Origin: Saccharina japonica
Lineage: Eukaryota > Sar > Phaeophyceae > Laminariales > Laminariaceae
Direction: 5' to 3'
DNA length: 64,000 bases
Assembly: GCA_008828725.1 (NCBI GenBank)
Contig: MEHQ01001459.1
Coordinates: 248,001-312,000 of the forward strand
The translations under genes were made by a program, and so were the position numbers. Below are positions 22,045-34,535 of this stretch, in pieces. The notes under the pieces are model-generated. The model searched no databases. It saw only the letters and a program-made list of their open reading frames with translations, and was not told the DNA's origin. Numbering within the stretch: position 1 is the first letter of the stretch; every line of letters begins with the position of its first letter.

Positions 22045-22745
22045 TATACAAGGGGAATATTCGCCCTCGGCCCACGCCGCCGACAAAGCTAACGAAGGAG
22101 GATGAAACTTCACAACACGCAAACGAAACTTCAGTGCTGGCACAGAATAACTTGAAAGTGACGTGCTATGACATGCAACAACCCTTCCCGAGCGAAACTT
22201 CGAAGGTTTTGACAGGAACATGACCCGCAAACGATTTGAGCTGGCATACTTGGCCACGGTGAGCCCACGAATCACTGAAAAATATCACACCGGCGCCTGA
22301 GAGCGCAGAGCGAGGAAATAGTGGATGCAATCTGTTAATGATGTTAATACATACAAGGGGACTTCGCCGTCGGCCCAGGCCGCCGGCGAAGCTAACGAAG
22401 GAGGAATAAGGCGCATAATGCAACAGGCAGTTTACGATGCCAAGGGACCGAGAGGACATATATTCATACCAAATAAACGACGTATTGTCTTGAAACAAAA
22501 TTAAATTAAAATACGTACATGATTCCCACAATCATGACGGCGGGGGGTAAACAAATAAAAAAATCATCACGGCGGGGGACAAAAAAAACGGAGCGCGAAA
22601 CCTTTCATCCTCACACAAACTCCATCATAAGTGGACGAACATTAAAAGCAATAAATAATCACGGCGGGGGATAAAAAAAACGGAGCGCGAGGCACGAGCG
22701 TCGAGAACTGACGTTTTGCTGAGCTCAGTCAATAATACTAATATG
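22045..22745 (+). mobile_element. Dispersed repeat, CGTCGAGAACT family, composite copy
   Basis: A first subunit (22045-22320) has GAAACTTCAGTGCTGGCA, TGACGTGCTATGACATGCAA and TTTGAGCTGGCATACTTG, shared with 37695-37970. A second (22350-22745) has the GCCGGCGAAGC, GACGTATTGTCTTGAAAC and CATCACGGCGGGG blocks and ends GTCGAGAACTGACG then TGCTGAGCTCA. No protein is encoded. Confidence 0.75.
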
Positions 22746-24580
22746 GCAATGGTATTCATATGTACGCTGCCTGTGTTTGTGTTTCAGCTTACATCTGGCT
22801 GATTTTTGTATTTTTACTGCTGTTCTCGTACCCTACACAATATCCTCATACGAGTATTAAACGAGTACCAGCCATCCTCATTGCAGCCTCATCGTGCGGG
22901 TCATCCTGTCGAAGAGTCGCGGCGGGTCATCCTGTCGCAAAGCGGGGAAAGTTTCACACGAGCCATACACAAAAATACACTCACTCCAGGAAGTAGATAG
23001 TTTCTACGACGCGATGTCAGCACTTTCGAAAAAACACAAAGTTCCAGCGATAACACACAGTTCCAGCGATCCTCATTTAAAATATTAATCCACTTCAAAC
23101 TCCATCCCTAAAGATACTCGGATAAACAAAAGTGTTTCCGGATTGTGGGATGTTGGTTAGAGGATAGTTTCTACGACGCGATGTCAACACTTTTGAAAAA
23201 ACACGGATACGCTTCATGTATCATGCCGTTAAACGATTCATGTGTCATGCCGTCAAATATTAATACAATGCAAATACAATGCCATACACGAAACTACGAC
23301 ACGCACAGTGCTACGCTCAGTGCAGTAAGCCGAGCAGATACAGTAAGCAGAGCAGACAATGCAATGCCAGGCGAGACCTACCCTGCTAGCAATCATAATG
23401 ATCAGATACTAACAAAACAAATAGCCCGTCTCCATCAATAAAGATGAGTGTATACTTGAATAGACATCGAAAATAAAATTGGCCGTTCATCACGGCGGGG
23501 GGTACGTACCAAAAAAGATACTGTTACTTGGAGACACTTTTGATCCCCACACAAACTCCACAAATAAAAAATCATTACGGCGGGGGGTACGGAGCGCGAG
23601 GCACGAGCGTCGAGAACTCAAGTTTACTATATGAAAATGGAGCGGGGTATATAATGCACATACTCGTACTATATACGCATATACGTAGGGGGGTGCTCAA
23701 TAATTAAACATTTGTACCTGGTATAATACCATACCTGGCATCAATAAATACCTGGTATCGTATATTCGTAGGGGGTGCTTAAATTAATAACTTTTCATCC
23801 TCACGCATCAATATATACCTGGTATCGCTAAACACCTGTTTTTATTGTTGACCTCTATACCACCGTTTCAGAATAATCACAGACCTACAGTGTATCCTTC
23901 ACGAAATCGTATGATAAATAACACAGCAACACATACACACGATCTCAGCCCTCACGAAACCATAAAACAACAGCAACGTATGCAATCTCATCAGTACAGC
24001 AAACATACTGCAAACAGTAAAACCTGAGCTCTCGACGCTCGTACCTCGTGCTTCCTTTCCGTTTACCCTATAAATTCATTGTATCTCCAGACAATACGTC
24101 GTTTACAGCATCGAGCATACATATAAATATGGCGCCCCCCTACGCATACGAAATACGTATTGTAGTAAACAGGTGTTATTGTAAGTAAACGAGGAATTAT
24201 TGATCAGGTATTTCATATGATATATTATATACCATACATAGCTACAAATAGTAGACCCACACTATAGTATACCTGGTACGTTTATTTCTTACTGTTTAAG
24301 TTTAATTTTAATTTTAATTTAACTTTAATTATTTCTCCCCCCACAAATAGACACATACTTCCTGAATTCTACACCCTCAGATTGTGTCCCCCTCATACGG
24401 GATGTACATCCTACATGAGGACATATAAAATCCGTAAGTACGCGCGATCGAAGTATTACACTCAGCTAGCAAAGATGAGCTTTGACGAAATCCTCGAGCT
24501 CACAGCTGTTGTTTTTTTAATTTTTTAATATACGTAGGGGGTGCTTAAATTAATAACTTTTCATCCTCACACATTAAATT
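22746..24580. other. No gene; fragments of dispersed repeats
   Basis: ATAGTTTCTACGACGCGATGTCA occurs twice, at about 23000 and 23165, as part of a local duplication. CATCACGGCGGGG and CGTCGAGAACT fragments lie at 23490-23640 and 24020-24060. ACCTGGTAT words lie at 23715-23840, and the inverted copy of the 7229-7372 repeat at 24392-24524. No gene is supported. Confidence 0.6.
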
Positions 24581-24589
24581 AATAGAACT

Positions 24590-25180
24590 TGGAAAATTTC
24601 AAAAATTATTCACGGCGGCGGAAAAAAAATCTAAATTCATCACGGCGGGGGGTAAGATACGGAGCGCAGGCACGAGCGTCGAGAACTCGGTTTTCCTGAG
24701 ATATGAAAAGGCACGAGCGTCGAGAACTCAGGTTTCCTGAGATATGCAAATGGCCCGAGCGTCGAGAACTGACGATTTGCTGAGCTCAGTCAATAATACT
24801 AATATGGTATAATATATACAAGGAAGGGGAAACATTCGCCGTCGGCCCACGCCGCCGACGACGCTAACGAAGGAGGACGAAACTCCACAACACGCAAACG
24901 AAACTTCAGTGCTGGCAAAAAGGAAATAACACAGCAGTAGTAGTGGATCTTGACAAAAACTGCATTATGACATGTACAGCGGGCGGCGGACGTGAGAGAG
25001 GTATAGGGCAAAAAAGGGAAATACGTAGCCACGGTTCGCCGATTCGAGCCTCGGACGTCTGAGAGCGATTTGTGACGAAACGACACAAGATAATCATATG
25101 CATTGATATGAATTGACCGTTTCGGACGCCTGACAGCGATTTGTGACGAAACGGCACCAGTAAATCGTATTAATATGTAC
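24590..25180 (+). mobile_element. Dispersed repeat, CGTCGAGAACT family, rearranged copy
   Basis: Three GCACGAGCGTCGAGAACT units (24668-24770) form a short tandem array with TTTCCTGAGATATG linkers, ending GCTGAGCTCAGTCAATAATA. A fresh start (24820 on) has the GCCGACG and GAAACTTCAGTGCTGGCA blocks. The segment GCGATTTGTGACGAAAC is present twice (25070 and 25135). Confidence 0.65.
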
Positions 25181-25199
25181 ACATAGTGGTACCCTCGAA

Positions 25200-25497
25200 C
25201 GCTTCTAAGAGTTGATTTACGGAGTTTAAACCCTACGTGGGTCGGACTTTTGAGTCGATTTTCAAAAATAAATAAAAAACGAAATCAACAGCTGAGAGCG
25301 CCTATTGATAATAGCGTGGGTAGGCACAACTCGATGAGAGTCGACGAGGGAAGAAATCGCTCAAGTCTCCTCGCGATAAAAATGCAAGGCACTAACCGCA
25401 GTGGGGGAGAAGGGAGAGGAGCCTACTTTGTGACCCCGGATCGACCAGGAAGGAGATAGAAAGGAAGGGCGAAGACAATAAATGAAATAGGACGCAT
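25200..25497 (+). mobile_element. SINE body and tail, copy
   Basis: It contains CCTACGTGGGTCGGACTTTTG, GTAGGCACAACTCGATGAG, AACCGCAGTGGGGGAGAAGG and GAGCCTACTTTGTGACCCCG. The first 90 bp resemble 13500-13590, suggesting a shared 5' part distinct from the head at 8606. Confidence 0.7.
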
Positions 25498-25600
25498 GCT
25501 ACCTTAAGGTAGAGGTGCACCATGTTTTTTCTGAGGGTGGTAGGTCACTCGGGGAGCTCTATACCTCATTCGAACCGTTTTGTTGGAGGAAAATAGAAGT
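25498..25600 (+). repeat. Dispersed repeat, inverted copy at 47975-48060
   Basis: TGCTACCTTAAGGTAGAGGTG, CACCATG, CTGAGGGTGG and GAGCTCTATACCTCA here correspond in reverse complement to 47975-48060. No coding content is seen. Confidence 0.65.
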
Positions 25601-26395
25601 GCTAGCCGACGCAGTTCCTATGGCCTAATTTTAAAACGACAATTACTTCAACACAGCAATGCACGTTGGACGGATTTGGGTTAAGGAGCCCTATCATTCA
25701 AAAAACGTTTCAGCCAAAAGTGCTACGTACCTTTATTGTAGCATGCGTCATGGGGAAAAAAATATATATCATGGTTCCCTCGGTTTCGGTTACAACTTGT
25801 TATACATATATATTTAGATATAAAACATATAAACGCGTTCGGCGGCAGACGCCACTCAATCAATGAATCGAATCCAAGACCTTGACAGCGACGATGCATA
25901 TAACTAAGTAGATATAACAATGATGGCTAGTAGCTGATAACGCCACACACGAGAAGATTGTGTTGACGCTTTGCATTGAACGGTAGTTTCCCGGCGCAGT
26001 TGAAAAACACAAAAACCGCAAAGAAACTCGGCGGATAATAGGTAGGGAAAACTCATGGCCTTCGAGAAGACAACTCGCCTAGGCACGCAATACGCTTCGT
26101 AATAGATACACTGCTTGGTGTACCCAAGCAGCCAAAACTCCACTTTGCATAATACCGCCATAAAACTTCGCATACCGCTGTACGCTGATTATCAACGTTT
26201 AATGCTCCCAGTCTGTTAGCAGAAGGGATAATAACAAGGGCGTGATGGCATCGTTGTAGAAATACCCATGATAATGGCAGACATTGTAGCTGGCGCTGGA
26301 CTTGCGGCCGTGGCTGGCATGGCACGCGTTGCCGTGGCCGGCTCTCGTCTAGAGTTACTGCTGGAGGTTTGAGGCCTAGATGCAACCCGCTAATA
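25601..26395. other. No gene firmly supported
   Basis: A minus-strand ORF at 26053-26478 has a protein-like stretch (SANRLGALNVDNQRTAVCEV) but no recognised domain, and its start lies in the ACTCGGAGTA word block. It may be a decayed exon. Confidence 0.35.
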
Positions 26396-26399
26396 CTAT

Positions 26400-26945
26400 T
26401 ATACTCTTTAAGTACTCGGAGTACGAAATGTACTCGATACTCGGAGTATACTCGGAGTGTGAAGTACGTTAGGAGCACCTTTGCATCATTTTGAAGACTC
26501 GGCCGTCATTCCTCCCAGGTTCTGGGAACATGTCACTGGCGTTCATAGCATTGAAGATAAACAGATGCTCCCATTACCTCGGAGTATAATTAGAGTATTC
26601 TCGAGAAAACAATACTTCAGGTACTTTGTGTACTCGCAGTATTTCGGTGTCCAATACTCTTGATACTCGGAGTACTCCGAGCAATTTAGATGTTTTTACT
26701 CCGAGTACCGCCTGTACTCGAGTATAAGTACTGCTCATACTCCCAGTACTCGGAGTATTTAGGTCTTCAGTACTCCTCATACTCCAAGTACTCCGAGTAT
26801 TTAGGCCACCAGTACTCTAATTCTCGGAGTACTCGGAGTACGAGAAATACTCGCTACTCCGAGCGAGTATACTCGGAGTATCGAGTATACTCGGAACATG
26901 TGTGCAATACTCCTTACTTTACCCCGAGGTACCCGGAGCATCTGT
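26400..26945. mobile_element. Inverted copy of the ACTCGGAGTA word element
   Basis: It has the same unique spacer as the locus at 17758-17837 but reversed (ACTCGGCCGTCATTCCTCCC, ATAAACAGATGCTCCCATTA). It is followed by ACTCGGAGTA words and the terminal GGAGCATCTGTG. The partner unit on the left is truncated, leaving 26405-26460. Confidence 0.75.
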
Positions 26946-28857
26946 GAAACTTTCCTCCGTTAACTCGTTAATTCGGACCCTAAACGATGCGTGTCAGGGC
27001 ACAACCCTGTTAGAGTGGATGCTTGGATCATCCGTGGATCGGCGGGGGGGGGGGGTCTTTCTAGCGAGCAAGGCTAGACTCACCCTCAAGCGGACCGATA
27101 CCTTCTTGCTGCTGCGCGCCCGCCGCGAAGCGTGTGCAGCGGTGGAGATGGATCGGCACTGGTGCGTCAGGCGCAAAAGTTGAGATGCACGGGCCTTTTT
27201 GGCCGTCGGTGTAGACAGCAATGTCCATCTCACTTTTGTGCGCGGAGACAGGCGCCAGCAGAAAGGTGGACGGACACTACGTACACGGCCCTAGGTGTGT
27301 TTGCTAGAGGGAGCTGTACTGTCTGAGAAACCTGGCTTCGCCATCAAAGGAGGAGGGAGCGTGTGGCGACGAGCTCAGTCTGGGCTGGTTGACCCTTTCA
27401 GCGCGAGAAAACTTATTTTCCAGACCAAGCACCCTGAGTGCAACGAGCGAGAAAGCGAGGAGCCGACTGGGAAGGACAGCAACGAGAGCGTGTACGGACG
27501 GAGCGCGTCGAGTGTGGTCGTGCTAGTACTGGCCAAGCGACACCGGAGCGGCGCGCCGGAGCAGAAGCACAGCAGCGCGCCGCAGCAGCAGCACAGCAGC
27601 GCGGAGCAGCGATCCGGAGCACGGACGACGTGGCGAACGGACAAACATTCTTTTTGTTGACAAATATTTCGTTTTTTCCCCTGAATATTGTTGTTGGGTC
27701 TGTGTGGATGACGTCACTGGTTTTGTAGAGAGACGCGGCAGAGATGCCTTCATTGTGTGCCTGATCGTGGAAGACCCCTTCAATGTGGAACGATTCCTAA
27801 TCAGTGTCGATGTTTATAATGCTGTGCCTAACACAGACGTTCAGGATAGATTCGGGTAATTATCAATTGACGTGATGGCTTTTTGGTTGGCTGTTATTTT
27901 TCACTGTGTGCCCGCGGACTGTCATTCTGACAGCACTTCAGACAGCAGCTGCGTGCTCCATCTTGTTACCACGCCTACCGTGTGTTTTTTGTACAGACAG
28001 CACTTCAGACAGTAGCTACGCTGTAGTCGGCAAATTCATTGGTAAAGAGTGGGAGGGGGGGGGGGAGGGGGATGCTGCTGTAGTCGAATGGAGATTGCGG
28101 GCGTGTAGTTCAGTTTTGGACACGCATAACATGCTGTAGGGATTTTAGGTGTACCTCTTCGGACTTGTGTATCCTTCCCCTGCTAAGTGTGCGTGTTCTT
28201 TAGGATTCTCTGATGGCTCTAGCACTTTTGTGACCACGGGCTCTGATCTTGCTATTAATAGATCAGACTATAGGGATTATTAGCAACTGAACGAGTTAAA
28301 ATGTGAAGACAACAACAACAAACAACAATACGCATTCACGTTTATTGAACAATAAACTCAGAACAACGAGAACAGCAACTATTAATATTATTAGTATACT
28401 ATAATAAATGTACCAATAGTGGGGAAACACAGAGTGTTCGGTATGTTGTTCACTGGGCTGGTTGTCCGCGGGCCCAGGTAGACGAGAGCGAGGATGACGT
28501 GCCTGGAAGTGAAGAGGGTGTGGGGAAACTAATGAACTTACAACCATCGCCCGCGATTAAACTTCACGGACATGATGGGTGCAAGTGGGTATACGGTGGT
28601 ACGGTGGTACGGGTGGTGGTGGTGACTGGAGGCGTAGGCTGTTGGCTGGTTTTCGTTTCACTTCGGGTGTTTTGTTGTTTCGTCTGTTTGGGTGGTCGAT
28701 ACGCCTCGAGTACGCCCGACGCCCGAAAGTTCACACCGAAGAAAGACAGATCGATTTATTTTCGATACTAGACTCCATGGACTGATATACACGTACGTAC
28801 GTGGGGTCGGTCTCGGCCATCCCCGATCTCACAGATGTGTGTTATATATTAGTTTTT
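26946..28857. other. No gene recognised; GC-rich then AT-rich DNA
   Basis: From 27040 to 27650 the DNA is GC-rich with a G-run and CAGCAGCGC microsatellite-like sequence. GACAGCACTTCAGACAG occurs twice (about 27929 and 27997). ORFs on both strands are biased and overlapping, so none is chosen. AT-rich DNA with poly-CAA follows near 28300. Confidence 0.4.
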
Positions 28858-29734
28858 GGGCATTAGCCAAAGCTAGGTATACCTACGCACTTTGAGCCAT
28901 TTATAGGTACACTACGTAATGTACACCGGAAACGGCTTTCGGGCCCGCCTGATATTGGGCCTGCGCTCCATTGTACCTACAAATAATGGCTCAAAGTGCG
29001 TAGGTACACCTATTCTCGGCTACTCAATGTGCTTATCACCTATTTTTGGCTTCAACTGTACCTATAAATGGCTCAAAAGACCACTTTTTTTGCAACTGAA
29101 GTATAGACAGACGGCCACACATTCACCCACGTTTGCTACGTATGGAATGTTGTTCCGGACCGCCCCAACGGCTGTGTAACTTAGACTCCCTCGTAACCGT
29201 ATGGTATTACTCTGTACACGTATATATATACCAATTTTTCTCCTACTATATACTGCACTAAAGTAGTATGTATATTGTACTTTCAGCATAACGGCATGGA
29301 AACACTCGTCATTGTTGTTTCTCCGCATCGTATATATCTGTGTGCGTAGGAGGGGTGTCGTACTGAATACGTATGTATTGATCGCGATACGATTTCTCGT
29401 ATGTAGGTAATGCGTGGTAACTCAGCAGTGTCAGTGGTTGTACTGATACGGTCGGCTGGTTGACAGTCCCGGCATCTGATGTGGCCGTCTGTCTATATTT
29501 CAGTTGCCAAAAAGCGATCGTTCGAGCCATTGGTAGGTACCGTTGAAGCCAAAAATAGGTGATACGCACATTGAGTAGCCGATAATAGGTGTACCTGCGC
29601 ACTTTGAACCATTTGTAGGTACAATGGAGTGCAGGCCCAATATCAGGCGGGCCCGAAAGCCGTTTCCGGTGTACATTACGTAGTGTACCTATAAATGGCT
29701 CAAAGTGCGTAGGTATACCTATTTCTAGCTAATG
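28858..29734 (+). mobile_element. Mutator-like non-autonomous element, copy B
   Basis: It starts GGGCATTAGCCAAAGCTAGG and ends in the complement (CTATTTCTAGCTAATG), with about 260-bp inverted arms rich in TTTGAGCC and TATAGGTAC words. The interior matches copy C in the same orientation (CACGTTTGCTACGTATGGAA). The right terminus has lost the final CCC match. Flanks are T-rich, so the duplication is blurred. No transposase is encoded. Confidence 0.85.
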
Positions 29735-30109
29735 TACTTTTTTCACTATATATCACAGATGCTCCAAACGACACCTGCTATTAATAGTTTATCTGCGGGA
29801 CGGTATAATCGCGTGATTCCGTCACCTCACCCATCACACCCCCTACCAACGCTGACTGGCACACACCAAACCCATATCCCTCCTCTCTGCAGCGGCCACC
29901 AATAACCCACGCAGTTACTACCCCTGGTTTGGACTGTTCCCCTCCGTCAACTACCGGTGGGCGGGCGCGACACACGGTGAAGCCCTTAAAAGGTTAAGCA
30001 ATCTGCACCTAAGGTAAGACAGAGAGAGGCATGGCAAATGGCAGTCGACGTTGTGTGTGATGTGCATCCGTCTGCCCCGGCGGTCTGGTTGTACGGGTAG
30101 TGTGTCTGT
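29735..30109. other. No gene recognised
   Basis: Unremarkable intergenic DNA between two repeats. Overlapping ORFs are short, with no domain. Confidence 0.45.
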
Positions 30110-30540
30110 TATCTTCACATTAAACCCGTTCTTTCTACACAACCACATTATTATTAGTACACCCATTGTATGTCCTGGTTCCTAATCCTTACGCGTAGAG
30201 AGATACAAAGTACGTGGTCACAGACTGTGAAAGAGAGAAACCAATATTAAATGAAAACAAATGGTAATAAAGCAGGCGAGACGCTAACGTACCGGGTACG
30301 AGAATACAACGACGCGAGCAGAACCAAACACAACAAAAACACAATAAAAAACGAATTATGAGATGAAACATATACTCGTAACAAATAATGACGTAGGCAG
30401 TCAGAAGACAGAAGCGCCCATAGAAGGATTGCAGACGTGCCCAAGAGGAAAAGATAACTGCTATGTACGAGTACGTACACAGGCGAAGCAACACGAAGGG
30501 GAGAAAGACACCGGCATAGGACGGAAATAAAGGGAGACTC
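30110..30540 (+). mobile_element. Dispersed repeat, CACATTAAACCCGTTC family, copy 2
   Basis: It follows copy 1 (5751-6150) over its whole length: CACATTAAACCCGTTCTTTC, GGTCACAGACTGTGAAA, ACGTACCGGGTACGAGAA, CGTGCCCAAGAGGAA and GACACCGGCATAGG. It is non-coding. Confidence 0.75.
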
Positions 30541-30714
30541 ACCCTCGAATATCCAACCCAGTTTCGATAAGCAGCGCTGATGTAAGAATGAGGAGGGGGG
30601 TTCCAACCGTGATGATGTATTGTTGATTTCATGTATGTATATTAAATAATCAACCAAGGGCGCGAGGGTGGTCGAAAAAATATTTTTCGACATCTCACAG
30701 AATTTTTTGTTCGT

Positions 30715-31185
30715 TAGGGGGGGGGGGGGGGGGGGTTACTAAAACCAAGTGAAAAAAATGAAAATAAGGATGATTTTTTTTCCATTTTCTTATTTCATCA
30801 TGTGATCACAACGGTTGCAACGGTTTTCTATTCCGACCTCTGGGGGTGTGGTGTGTCGTTTTCTCTTTTTTCCGGACGCCCCTGACGGGGCGCACAAAAA
30901 AAAAGTTATCGACACCACCCCCCCCCTATATTGGGGGGAAGACACCGGACCGTTGTGATCCCAGAAAACAATAGGACAAGTTTCTTTTATTCACCCCCCC
31001 CCCCCCCACCAGCGAAAACAAAATAGGGGGAGTCTTTAAAACCAAGTTAAAAAATGGGAACAAAAAACTAAAAAAAAATGATTTTTGCTCATTTCGTCCT
31101 GTGATCACAGCGATCCGGTTTGTTTTTCCTTCTGACCTTCCTACGTGTGTGGTGTCGTTTTCTCTTTTTTTTTGTGCGCCCTTGA
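30715..31185. repeat. Two tandem copies of the C-run / GTTGTGATCC repeat
   Basis: A partial copy, 30715-30890, starts in a G-run and contains CATGTGATCACAACGG. A full copy, 30905-31185, has CCGGACCGTTGTGATCCCAG and TCCTGTGATCACAGCGATCC. The second matches 20100-20345 closely. Confidence 0.75.
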
Positions 31186-32930
31186 ATCAACTATTAATAT
31201 TAACAACTGCTAAGGAGTATACCGGTAGGCGTACCGCGCGCCCCCTTTCGGGGTGTCGGACTCGGCTCTCACCCACCCATACTAAACTACCCACAGTGTA
31301 CAGCATCAGGACCCCTGTGGTGTCTGCCCTCGGTCCCACGTGGGGACCGGGGAGCGGACCGATCATCATTTACCGAAGGTTCTACCGAACGACGGACTCA
31401 GTGATGACCTCCTCGCTGTACATGCTGTTGCAATCTTTGAGAAAGTCTAGGGTCCACTACCTGGGCTATGACGTATTTGTTAATCGCGGGTTCTATATGT
31501 TTTTTAGTCTAGACTGCAATAAGTGGAACCCAGAGAGACCTCCCCCGTGAGCAATCAAAGAGAGGTCAGCGGTCTGAACATGGGCCAGAAGTGTGGCGTA
31601 GCACCGGGTCTGAAAGCAGACTCCCGTGTGCTACATGAAAGAGGTGGGAGCAACTACCATAGTCGCGCATACCGAATCTTCGACAAGCTCGGACTCTGCT
31701 GAACGGCACCTACCGCACAACCTTCTCGGGGGCAGACTCAGTATTCGTCCACTCGCGCTACCTATCCCACAGCATAGCCTACGGATTCGGGGCTGGCCGT
31801 CGCTTCGTTCCTACGAAAACCGACGACCACCCTCCGTGAGGCAATATGCTGACACATCGTCTGAGAAAATCCGGGAGCCACAGCTACGTCGGGCGCACGG
31901 ACGGGTAGCAAACCCCCTCGTGCACCCGAGGCCGCTGCGGCCTATGCCCCGCTCTAACATGTTTTGTTCGTGAAAAATGTACACCTACTGTGCCTACCTG
32001 GTATGTACCTATTTATTGTTAGTATAACTATTTCCTATATGTCGGTACTCCTGAGTACTATTAAGAGACTAATATTTGTACTCTGGTATTGTCCTGTTGC
32101 TATTATCCTTGTATGGTATGTACCTACGAAGTATATACCAGGTACCTCGGGTACACTATCATTCATTAATATTGGTGTTGCGTATCGACCCCACGTCACT
32201 GTTATCAGGCTCTGTAGTTTCCGGTTGAGTACGTAGTTCTTCCCAACAGAGCACTGACTGCATTCTCCGTCAATGAACGAGGACTCAACACAACGCAAAG
32301 CAATCATCATGAGGAGGGTGGAGGCAATACACAGCACCAGTGAGTGGTAAAATATTTTGCGTCCAGCGATCGTATCGATCAAAACATAAATACGATACAT
32401 AACACACTGCTGTGCTACACATAATGAACATATCAATTGGTTTCTGTACTATTAATACATAATACGTATACGCACCGCGACGTATTGTAAACATGAATTT
32501 TCTTTCCGAAAATACATTCATCAATACGTACAAACGTGCAAGGTGATCCACGTAGTACGCGTACGTATGATACGAGTACCAGACCCGAATTGATACGGTA
32601 TGCACTGCGGCACGTCCTTGTACATAAAATATCAAACGTACGCACCTCGTAATATTACTTGGTACTATTAATGTCATACATCAGTACCGCCACGAAGTGC
32701 TCGCGGCTGCTTGGGGGTGTGCTGGGTGTCGTTGTACGACGAGTAATGTAAATAACATTTACACCAAGGGTCTCCGAAAAAAAAAAACCCCGACACCACA
32801 CCCACACTTCAAATTTTATTTTTGGGATACCAAATATAGGGGGGGGGGGTGTCAATTTGTTTATTTAGGCACCCTCCAGCGTATAGGGGGGTACATACCC
32901 TACTAAATCCTATATAAACTAAATCAGACC
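31186..32930. other. No gene firmly supported
   Basis: A plus-strand stretch at about 31300-31550 and another at about 31700-31830 read partly protein-like, but neither has a start, splice sites or domain that I can defend. CGTACGTA and ACCTGG words follow. A pyrimidine-rich repeat end with CCCCGACACCACACCC lies near 32780. Confidence 0.35.
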
Positions 32931-32939
32931 ATGCATAAA

Positions 32940-34535
32940 CCGCAGTACCATACTATTTCCTATATAAACCAATTCCATACTAAAAACTATATAAACCAAT
33001 AGCAGGGGATGTTGGTGAATCGTCCCCGCATTCCCAAGCATAGGCAAGGCCTTCATAACAATACAACACCACCCAGCGTTTCTGCTTGAGATTATAAACG
33101 AAATCAAACCACCCATAAACTGCAGTACCATACTATTTCCTATATAAACCAACTCCATACTAAAAACTATACAAACCAATAGCAGGGGATGTTGATGAAT
33201 CGTCCCCGCATTCCCAAGGGTAGGCAAGGCCTTCTAGACTACAACACCACCCAGCGTTTCTGCTTAGGGTTATGAACGAAATCAGGCCATCCATAAACCG
33301 CAGTACCATACTATTTCCTATATAAACCAACTCCATACTAAAAACTATATAAACCAATATCAGGGGATGTTGGTGAATCGTCCCCGCATTCCCAAGGGTA
33401 GGCAAGGCCTTCTAGACGATACAACACCACCCAGCGTTTCTGCTTAGTTAGGGTTATGAACGAAATCAGACCATCCATAAACCGCAGTACCATACTATTT
33501 CCTATATAAACCAACTCCATACTAAAAACTATATAAACCAATATCAGGGGATGTTGGTGAATCGTCCCCGCATTCCCAAGGGTAGGCAAGGCCTTCTAGA
33601 CGATACAACACCACCCAGCGTTTCTGCTTAGTTGGGGTTATGAACTAAATCAGACCATATCCATAAACCGCAGTATCATACTATTTCCTATATAAACCAA
33701 CTCCCTACTAAAAACTATATAAACCAATATCAGGGGATGTTGGTGAATCGTCCCCGCATTCCCAAGGGTAGGCAAGGCCTTCTAGTTGATACAACACCAC
33801 GCAGCGTTTCTGCTTAGGGTTATGAACGAAATCAGGCCATCCATAAACCGCAGTACCATACTATTTCCTATATAAACCAACTCCATACTAAAAAATATAT
33901 AAACCAATATCAGGGGATGTTGATGAATCGTCCCATCATTGCCAAGGGTAGGCAAGGACTTCTAGACGATACAACACCACCCAGCGTTTCTGCTTAGTTA
34001 GGGTTATGAACGATATCAGACCATCCATAAACCGCAGTACCATACTATTTCCTATATAGACCAACTCTATACTAAAACCTATATAAACCAATATCAGAGG
34101 ATGTTGGTGAATCGTCCCCGCATTCCCAAGGGTAGGCAAGGCCTTCTAGACGATACAACACCACCCAGCGTTTCTGCTTAGGGTTATGAACGAAATCAGA
34201 CCATAAACCGCAGTACCATACTATTTCCTATATAAACCAACTCCATACTAAAACTATATAAACCATTATCAGGGGATGTTGGTGAATCGTCCCCGCATTC
34301 CCAAGGGCATAGGCAAGACCTTCTAGACGATACAACACCACCCAGCGTTTTCTGCTTCTAGGGTTGTAAACGAAATCAGACCATCCATAAACCGCAGTAC
34401 GATACTATTTCCTACATAAATCAACTCCATACTAAAACCTATTTAAACCAATAGCAGGGGATGTGGGTGAATCGTCCCCGCATTCCCAAGGGTAGGCAAG
34501 GCCTTCTCGACAATACAACACCACCCAGTCAGTGC
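32940..34535. repeat. Satellite array, about 180-bp unit, nine copies
   Basis: CCGCAGTACCATACTATTTCC-type starts lie at 32940, 33120, 33299, 33482, 33669, 33849, 34032, 34209 and 34392, so spacing is 177-187 bp. Each unit also has CTATATAAACCAA, GGGGATGTTGGTGAATCGTC, TTCCCAAGGGTAGGCAAGGC and CACCCAGCGTTTCTGCTT. Copies differ at a few percent of sites by eye. Minus-strand ORFs in it are by-products. Confidence 0.95.

Noticed and set aside
27400-27660. GC-rich ORFs on both strands
   Set aside because: Overlapping open frames in GC-rich, CAGCAG-like DNA with no domain; probably compositional.
32919-34139. Repeated minus-strand ORFs (MPTLGNAGTIHQHP type)
   Set aside because: They are readings of the 180-bp satellite; the period is not kept in frame across copies.
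32940-34535. CRISPR-like array
   Set aside because: Units are contiguous satellites with no unique spacers of constant length, and the DNA is eukaryotic.
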